Shown here one piece after another: positions 5,073 through 9,539 of a DNA stretch of 9,539 nucleotides. Numbering within the stretch: the stretch's first letter is position 1; each line of letters starts with the position of its first letter. Below the pieces are notes generated by a model. That model saw only the letters and a list, made by a program, of their open reading frames with translations, had not been told where the DNA came from and searched no databases. Location: NCBI GenBank assembly GCA_023128875.1, contig JAGMDB010000143.1:1-9539 (forward strand). The letters run 5' to 3'. The DNA comes from Dehalococcoidia bacterium (lineage in GTDB: Bacteria; Chloroflexota; Dehalococcoidia; GIF9; AB-539-J10). The translations under genes were made by a program, and so were the position numbers.

Positions 5073-6500
5073 ATGAGTAAACCCGGGATAAGCTTCCTGT
5101 CAGAAGATGAAATCAGCGCTATAGATAATGCTTCACTGGAAGTTTTGGAAAACACCGGTATCAGAGTTACGAATGAGGCCGTTCTGGATATTTTGAAGCA
5201 AGCGGGAGCGCGAGTTGATTATGTGAAAAACCATGTTACTATCCCCAGGGGTTTAGTTGAGGAGGCATTGAGAAGGGCTCCGAAGACTACAAGATATGCG
5301 GCTAGGAATCCGAAGTATGACGTTGTATTGAACAAGCAAAAGCCACATTTCTGGGCGGAGGGAGGTGCTCCTTTCATAGTAGATTGGGAGACTGGTGAGC
5401 GCAGGTATTCCAGACTTGAAGATAGTGCTCGATGGGCGGTGTTAGCTGATTATCTGGACCACTTCCATTTTCTCTGGCCTGTGGGACGAGCCACGGATGT
5501 CCCATTAGATATGAGAGGCATAGTTGGAATGTGTACCTGCCTGAGAAACACAGAAAAGCATGTTGGGGTGGGTGCCTCGAATGCCAGAGCAGCCCAATAC
5601 CAAATTGAAATCGCTGCTGCTATTGTTGGGGGGAGGGAGCAACTCAGGAAAAGGCCTATTATTTCAGCGAACGTGTGCCCTATTTCCCCGCTTAGTTATG
5701 AACAGGAAATAACAGAGGCCATCATAGAATATGCTAGGGCTGGGCTTCCGATCCTTATGTGGCCTATGCCCCTGATGGGTGAGACGAGCCCGGTTACACT
5801 GTCAGGCACAATGGTTGTCAATAACGCTGAGGTGTTGGGTGGCCTGACTATCCTCGAGCTTGCCAGTCCTGGGGTACCAGTGGTGTATACGGCTGGCGTG
5901 GGCACTGTAGATTTCAGAACAGGGTCGGGAATCGTATCACCAGAGGGTACTCTAATGAACCTGGCTCTTGCTCAACTAGCCTATCATTATGATTTGCCAA
6001 CACAGATAGGATCTTCTGGCTCTGCTTCCAAGACTTTAGATATACAAGCTGGCTATGACGATGCTATCTCACTCGTTGCCCACCTGCTAATCGTTCCGGA
6101 CATGGTTATGGGTTTTGGATCACTGGAAGTAGCACTGACCTCTTCGCTGGAGGCTCTGGTTATTGACAATGAGATCATAGATTATGCTTTAAGGTTTATC
6201 CAGGGATTTGAAGTGAATGATGACACATTGGCAGTGGATGTCATTAATAAAGTTGGACCTGGAGGGATTTATTTAGGAGAGAAGCATACGCTGGAGCATT
6301 TCAGGGAGAGGTGGATGTCAAGGCTCAGTGACATAGATAGTTTTGAAACATGGGAGAAGAAAGGGTCCAAGTCGATTGATAAGGTGGCCAGAGAAAAAGT
6401 GAAGGAGATTCTGGCAACACATAAACCTGCGCCTATTCCTGAAGGTATTGAGAAGGAAATATCCTGGATTTTGAAGAGGGCAAAAGCAGAATTAGGATGA
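5073..6500 (+). CDS. MttB-superfamily corrinoid-dependent methyltransferase, divergent paralogue (MttB-2)
   Basis: A 475-residue paralogue of MttB-1, about 56% identical over the first 264 residues by hand count. The family motifs are kept: S-K-P-G-I-S-F-L-S-E-D-E-I, Y-A-A-R-N-P, P-M-P-L-M-G-E-T-S-P-V-T, S-P-G-V-P-V-V-Y, S-K-T-L-D-I-Q-A-G-Y, V-I-D-N-E-I-I-D-Y and V-G-P-G-G-I-Y-L-G-E-K-H-T-L. There is no in-frame amber codon, so it too is a non-pyrrolysine member expected to demethylate an amine onto a corrinoid protein. Residues about 131-176 differ strongly from MttB-1 and MttB-3: G-V-G-A-S-N-A-R-A replaces E-H-E-A-L-N-A-R-D, and the Met-Gln-Cys-Leu segment is lost. A second difference is in the Gly-rich stretch before I-D-N-E, which is two residues longer. 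These suggest another substrate or partner. It has no binding protein of its own and follows MttB-1 by 79 bp, probably in the same transcript. Confidence 0.9.
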   Translation: MSKPGISFLSEDEISAIDNASLEVLENTGIRVTNEAVLDILKQAGARVDYVKNHVTIPRGLVEEALRRAPKTTRYAARNPKYDVVLNKQKPHFWAEGGAPFIVDWETGERRYSRLEDSARWAVLADYLDHFHFLWPVGRATDVPLDMRGIVGMCTCLRNTEKHVGVGASNARAAQYQIEIAAAIVGGREQLRKRPIISANVCPISPLSYEQEITEAIIEYARAGLPILMWPMPLMGETSPVTLSGTMVVNNAEVLGGLTILELASPGVPVVYTAGVGTVDFRTGSGIVSPEGTLMNLALAQLAYHYDLPTQIGSSGSASKTLDIQAGYDDAISLVAHLLIVPDMVMGFGSLEVALTSSLEALVIDNEIIDYALRFIQGFEVNDDTLAVDVINKVGPGGIYLGEKHTLEHFRERWMSRLSDIDSFETWEKKGSKSIDKVAREKVKEILATHKPAPIPEGIEKEISWILKRAKAELG

Positions 6501-6626
6501 GATTCTAATGAAGAAGAGGTGGTAATGGAAGATAAAGAGAAGGGGAACATAGAGAAGCTGGATGCCAGTGACGTGAATGGCATGACAAAACTGAGGTGTC
6601 TAATAAAGAGGAAAGGGAGATTTGCA
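6501..6626 (+). other. Intergenic stretch after MttB-2, with a weak 46-codon ORF
   Basis: Between MttB-2 and the second leader an ATG at 6525, preceded by GAGGTGG, opens a 46-codon frame (MEDKEKGNIEKLDASDV and so on) that ends with TAG at 6663-6665 inside the leader. It is lysine-rich and resembles nothing I recognise. The corresponding frame in leader 1 is interrupted by a stop after TTGAAGGGC, so it is not conserved. It is probably not a gene. No terminator hairpin is visible here. Confidence 0.25.
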
Positions 6627-6803
6627 TTGAAGGGTAGAGATAATATTATAAATATTGTAAACTAGATTATGTAGGATAGGGCTATGGATTTAGCCTGGAG
6701 GATAGTGGAAAGGGAAACTTAAGATGAGGAGGTAAGGTATTGTAAATAGTATGGATATATATAGTTCAAAGCAAATAACGAATAGTTCTAGAAAGAAGGG
6801 AAA
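6627..6803 (+). promoter_or_regulatory. Conserved leader of SBP-2
   Basis: This is the second copy of the leader at 1410-1581. A plausible promoter is TTGCAT at 6622-6627 with TATTAT at 6644-6649, 16 bp apart, overlapping its 5' edge. The GGCTA (6680-6684) and TAGCC (6691-6695) stem is preserved with a changed loop (TGGATT instead of TGAACT). GATGAGGAGGTAAGG follows at 6723-6737. The ribosome binding site proper, AAGGG at 6796-6800, is weaker than the AAGGAGGT of SBP-1, so the two binding proteins may be made at different levels. Confidence 0.5.
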
Positions 6804-6807
6804 ATGA
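6751..6807 (+). CDS. Possible 18-codon leader ORF overlapping the SBP-2 start (ATGA)
   Basis: ATG at 6751 encodes MDIYSSKQITNSSRKKGK and stops at TGA overlapping the SBP-2 ATG, exactly as in leader 1. It has the same length and the same overlap, with seven substitutions, all amino-acid changing. GAGGAGGT (6726-6733) is the only strong ribosome binding site upstream. A role in translational coupling is possible, but coding status is unproven. Confidence 0.25.
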   Translation: MDIYSSKQITNSSRKKGK

Positions 6808-8486
6808 AGAAAAGAAGGAATTTGCTTGCTCTGGTTGGGACAGTGATATTGCTGCTCAGCTTGTCGGCTCCGATGATGCAGTGTGCTCCGGCAGCGGAAG
6901 AGGAGGTAACTCCTCCGCCGGAAGAAGGCGAAATCAAATATGGTGGGAGGTTGAATATTGGTTTCATGACGCCTATTGATACTCTGACAATGGACATGAA
7001 GTTGATGTGGACCACTTGGGGCTGCCTGCACTTGATGCTAGTCTATGATAATCTGGCACATTACGGCGTAATTCCTGATACTTATACGTTCTGGCCCAAG
7101 TTGGTCAAGAGCTATGAAGTATCGGAAGATGGGACGACGTGGACGCTGCATCTTGTGGAGAATGCGACATGGCATGATGGTGTGCCATTTACGGCAGAGG
7201 ATGTAGCCTTTAAGTTTCAATATTTAGACCAGACACCAGGATGGGGTGGCCACGACAAGGTTTTTGAGGAAATCGAGGTTATTGATGATTACACAATTAG
7301 AGTTGTGCATGATATACCGCTTGCGACTGCCAATATTCCTGGTTGGTGGATGTGGGACCCGGTAATTCCCAAGCACATTTTTGAGCCCTATAAAGATGAC
7401 ATACTGTCATTTCCGAACGAGGATTCAATTGGGACGGGGGCATTCAAGCTAAAGGAATTCAAACTTGACCAGTACATGTGGTTGGTGGCAAATGAGGATT
7501 ATTGGGGAGGAAGGCCATATGTAGATGAGGTGATTTTCAGGAACTACGGAAGCCTGGATACTCTGCTTATGGCATTGCAATCGGGTGAAGTGGATGTGTT
7601 TGCAGATACATCTGTTCCGCCGCTTTCACTTGACGAGGTAAAGGCGAACCCGGACATCAAAGTTGAGATGGTGCCGGGGCTTACAGAGACTTATTTGGTA
7701 TTTAATCTTCACCCTGACACGCCGCTACGAGACAAGAATGTAAGGCATGCTATTGCGTATGGGATAGACCGTGACAGGCTTATAGACATGGCGTTTGTGG
7801 GATATGCAGAGAGAATTGACGCCTGGGTATACCCGGAGAGCCAAATGCATAAGCCGGATTTGCCCCAATACGACTATAATCCCGATAAGGCTAATGAGAT
7901 TTTGGATGGAGCTGGATACCTGGACACGGATGGAGATGGGATAAGAAATGACCCGACCACAGGGAAGAACCTTGTCTTTGACCTGGCGACCACATCGGCA
8001 CAGACTACGTACGTTAAGATGTGTACTCTGATTAATGAAATGCTTCCGGCGATAGGCATAGTTGTTGAGTTTACAGCAATGGACCCGGACACTTTTCTGG
8101 ATTTCTACTATCGCCCGATGGATGATAAATTAGAGATGATGGTGTATGGCCAAGACCCATCCCCCGATCCATGGTCAGATTGGGTCTGGCAGGAATGTGT
8201 TGGTTGGGGCTCTGGTGGAGATTGGTGGAACCCATCTTACTATGATAACCCTCGCTATAATCAACTGTGGGTTGATAATTCCTGCGCGAAAGACGTGGAA
8301 GCAAAGAAAGAGATTCTATACGAGATGCAGGACATCCTGGCTGAGGATTTGCCACTTATCTTCTTGGCCAGGCCGGAGTATATTTCTGCTTACAGGACTG
8401 ATAAGTTTGAGGGCTGGGTAAACGAAATAGGTGGTCCTGTATCGTGGTTGAATGACTGGAGCATCCTGAAAGTGCACCTGAAATAG
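6804..8486 (+). CDS. ABC transporter substrate-binding protein, family 5 (SBP-2)
   Basis: A 560-residue paralogue of SBP-1, about 78% identical over the 516 residues after the linker by hand count. The export signal is nearly the same, with Cys27 after M-M-Q and the alternative A-P-A cleavage site, but the linker carries a single V-T-P-P-P-E-E-G unit. Family landmarks include V-S-E-D-G-T-T-W-T (106-114), W-H-D-G-V-P-F-T-A-E-D-V (123-134), G-T-G-A-F-K-L (210-216), V-R-H-A-I-A-Y-G-I-D-R (313-323) and D-T-D-G-D-G-I-R-N-D (374-383). Differences from SBP-1 cluster at residues 165-178 (I-R-V-V-H-D-I-P-L-A in place of V-K-A-V-N-A-V-G-L-S) and 267-274 (A-D-T-S-V-P-P-L in place of G-G-G-G-I-S-P-F). 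These are candidate ligand-contacting or hinge segments. MttB-3 follows after 259 bp. The ligand is unknown; a methylated amine or peptide-like compound is inferred only from the neighbour. Confidence 0.93.
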   Translation: MKKRRNLLALVGTVILLLSLSAPMMQCAPAAEEEVTPPPEEGEIKYGGRLNIGFMTPIDTLTMDMKLMWTTWGCLHLMLVYDNLAHYGVIPDTYTFWPKLVKSYEVSEDGTTWTLHLVENATWHDGVPFTAEDVAFKFQYLDQTPGWGGHDKVFEEIEVIDDYTIRVVHDIPLATANIPGWWMWDPVIPKHIFEPYKDDILSFPNEDSIGTGAFKLKEFKLDQYMWLVANEDYWGGRPYVDEVIFRNYGSLDTLLMALQSGEVDVFADTSVPPLSLDEVKANPDIKVEMVPGLTETYLVFNLHPDTPLRDKNVRHAIAYGIDRDRLIDMAFVGYAERIDAWVYPESQMHKPDLPQYDYNPDKANEILDGAGYLDTDGDGIRNDPTTGKNLVFDLATTSAQTTYVKMCTLINEMLPAIGIVVEFTAMDPDTFLDFYYRPMDDKLEMMVYGQDPSPDPWSDWVWQECVGWGSGGDWWNPSYYDNPRYNQLWVDNSCAKDVEAKKEILYEMQDILAEDLPLIFLARPEYISAYRTDKFEGWVNEIGGPVSWLNDWSILKVHLK

Positions 8487-8528
8487 GCACGGTGGAGTAG
8501 AATACACTGGAACAACTCTGAGTTTTAA

Positions 8529-8601
8529 AGTGGTGATGATGGCAGAAAGGTTTTTGAAAGGCTGCTAAATTAAGGAAGTGCCAGGAGCCATCATCACCAC
8601 T
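8529..8601 (+). repeat. Perfect 15-bp inverted repeat, hairpin after SBP-2
   Basis: AGTGGTGATGATGGC (8529-8543) is the exact reverse complement of GCCATCATCACCACT (8587-8601), with a 43-base loop. The loop differs in length and sequence from the 32-base loop of the first copy while the arms are kept. The single arm change, A here against G at 3425, converts A-U to G-U and so keeps the pairing. No strong T run follows directly. Confidence 0.75.
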
Positions 8602-8652
8602 CCTGCTATTTTGTGGGAAGAGGTAATTTTAACATCTCTTTAAGCTACAGTG

Positions 8653-8674
8653 GGCTGCCTGGCGAATGGTAGCC
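8653..8674 (+). repeat. Second short hairpin in the SBP-2/MttB-3 spacer
   Basis: GGCTGCC (8653-8659) pairs with GGTAGCC (8668-8674) over an 8-base loop, with one G-U pair. It corresponds to 3479-3500 in the first spacer. Confidence 0.4.
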
Positions 8675-8693
8675 ATCCTGAAACATTTGTATG

Positions 8694-8745
8694 CTCTGTT
8701 ACAGAATTCTTATAAGACACCGAGAGCTGGAGGAGGAACAAAGGA
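8694..8745 (+). promoter_or_regulatory. Common upstream element and strong RBS of MttB-3
   Basis: This 52-base block aligns with those before MttB-1 and MttB-2. GGAGGAGG at 8729-8736 lies 9 bases before ATG 8746 and supports that start, which gives the same N-terminus (M-S-K-P) as the other two paralogues. Confidence 0.5.
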
Positions 8746-9539
8746 ATGAGTAAACCCAGGATAAGTTTTTTGTCAGAAGATGAACTGGAGGCCATTCATA
8801 ATGCTTCACTGGAAGTTCTGCAGGAAACTGGCGTTAAAGTGATGAGTGATGAAGTGCTTGATATTTTGAAGGGATGTGGGGCGAAAGTTGATTATGGGGC
8901 GAACCACGTAACCATTCCCGGAGCTGTGGTTGAAGAGGCGTTGAAGAGAGCGCCGAAGACCATAAAATATGCAGCTAGAAATCCGAAGTATGACTTTGTA
9001 CTAAACAAGCAAGAGCCACATTTCTGTGTGGTAGGAATGCCTCCTTTCGTATTAGATGGTGAAACAGGTAGGCGGAGAAACTCTACGATCGAAGACCTTG
9101 CTTCTTTCTCGGTAATAGCTGATTATCTGGACCATGTAGACCTTGTTTGGCCAGCGGTGGTTACCACTGAGGTGCCGGGGCCCATGCAATGTTTAATGGA
9201 GCTCATCACCGTTGCAAGAAACACGACCAAGCATGTGGAACATGAAGCGTTGAACGCTCGGGATGCTCGATACCAGATTGAAATCTTCAGCGCCATCGTT
9301 GGCAGTAAGGAGGAACTTAAGGAAAGGCCTATTATTTCAGCGGTTGCATGTACTATTTCTCCTCTCACATACGATGAGGGGATAAGTGAAGGAGCGATAG
9401 AGTATGCTAAGGCTGGCATTCCCGTTGTCGTAATGCCTATGCCTATGGTAGGGACGACAGGCCCTGCTACGTTGGCAGGTGCAATGGTGGTTAATAATGC
9501 CGAATTTCTAGGTAGTTTGGTTATGCAGGAGTTTGCCAG
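8746..9539 (+). CDS. MttB-superfamily methyltransferase, N-terminal part (MttB-3, runs off the window end)
   Basis: The frame from ATG 8746 is open to the last base, giving 264 complete codons of an expected 475 or so. It begins M-S-K-P-R-I-S-F-L-S-E-D-E-L and keeps Y-A-A-R-N-P, L-D-G-E-T-G, the P-G-P-M-Q-C-L-M-E segment, V-E-H-E-A-L-N-A-R-D-A-R-Y-Q, R-P-I-I-S-A-V and P-M-P-M-V-G-T-T-G-P. By hand count it is about 73% identical to MttB-1 and 60% to MttB-2, so it is the unit-2 equivalent of MttB-1. Some stretches (K-Y-D-F-V-L-N-K-Q, A-D-Y-L-D-H, T-L-A-G-A-M-V-V-N) are closer to MttB-2. No amber codon occurs in the visible part, but the segment where pyrrolysine would sit (about residue 320-335) lies beyond the window, so its non-pyrrolysine nature is inferred from the paralogues. 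Confidence 0.88.
   Translation, partial: MSKPRISFLSEDELEAIHNASLEVLQETGVKVMSDEVLDILKGCGAKVDYGANHVTIPGAVVEEALKRAPKTIKYAARNPKYDFVLNKQEPHFCVVGMPPFVLDGETGRRRNSTIEDLASFSVIADYLDHVDLVWPAVVTTEVPGPMQCLMELITVARNTTKHVEHEALNARDARYQIEIFSAIVGSKEELKERPIISAVACTISPLTYDEGISEGAIEYAKAGIPVVVMPMPMVGTTGPATLAGAMVVNNAEFLGSLVMQEFA

Larger units (their letters stand above)
8487..8745 (+). promoter_or_regulatory. Structured SBP-2/MttB-3 intergenic region
   Basis: This is the second copy of the SBP-MttB spacer, matching 3313-3568 over nearly its whole length. It carries the perfect 15-bp inverted repeat (8529-8543/8587-8601), the short hairpin 8653-8674 and the common MttB upstream element. It has no gene of its own. The spacer occurs only between a binding protein and a methyltransferase; the MttB-1/MttB-2 junction lacks its hairpin part. 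Confidence 0.55.

Noticed and set aside
6525..6665. 46-codon ORF between MttB-2 and SBP-2 as a real gene
   Set aside because: It runs into the conserved leader, the corresponding frame in leader 1 is closed by a stop, and the sequence has no recognisable motif; a chance frame is more likely.
6269..7031. Minus-strand frames of 104 and 113 codons over the MttB-2 end and SBP-2 start
   Set aside because: They are low-complexity shadows (Ser- and Phe-rich) of well-supported plus-strand genes.
1410..9539. Transposon or insertion sequence behind the cassette duplication
   Set aside because: No transposase gene and no evident terminal inverted repeats or target-site duplications flank the units; the 15-bp inverted repeat sits within the spacer, not at unit ends.
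1..9539. CRISPR array, tRNA or rRNA genes
   Set aside because: No regularly spaced direct repeats and no tRNA-like or rRNA-like segments were seen; nearly all of the window is accounted for by the listed genes and spacers.

Overview
The window carries plus-strand genes only and looks like an accessory metabolic locus from an uncultured, probably anaerobic prokaryote. Shine-Dalgarno sites (for example GGAGGAGG before two methyltransferase genes), a moderate base composition and secreted binding proteins with a Pro/Glu-rich linker suggest a bacterium. The linker style and the amplification of MttB-type genes would suit Chloroflexota (Dehalococcoidia-like), but an archaeon cannot be excluded and the taxonomy is only an impression.

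Layout. Positions 1-287 hold the C-terminal end of an inositol-monophosphatase family enzyme. It is followed after 45 bp by a complete HD-domain phosphohydrolase (333-1358). From about 1410 the window is a duplicated cassette. Unit 1 is a leader (about 1410-1581), a family-5 extracellular solute-binding protein (SBP-1, 1582-3312), a structured intergenic region (3313-3568), an MttB-superfamily methyltransferase (MttB-1, 3569-4993) and a second, more divergent MttB (MttB-2, 5073-6500). Unit 2 repeats the order: leader (about 6627-6803), SBP-2 (6804-8486), the same structured intergenic region (8487-8745) and MttB-3 (8746 onward, cut by the window end).

By hand alignment SBP-1 and SBP-2 are about 78% identical after the linker. 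Over the 264 residues visible in MttB-3, it is about 73% identical to MttB-1 and about 60% to MttB-2. MttB-1 and MttB-2 are about 56% identical over the same stretch. The non-coding leaders and the SBP-MttB spacers are also conserved between units, including a 15-bp inverted repeat and two smaller hairpins, so the regulatory RNA was duplicated with the genes.

Interpretation (inference): each unit couples capture of a small molecule outside the cell to a corrinoid-dependent demethylase inside it. The MttB genes contain no in-frame amber codon, so they belong to the non-pyrrolysine branch, whose characterised members demethylate quaternary amines such as glycine betaine. The rest of such a system (ABC permease and ATPase, corrinoid protein, second methyltransferase, corrinoid activase) is not in the window. 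Divergence between copies is concentrated in a few patches, which fits paralogues diversifying for different methylated substrates.
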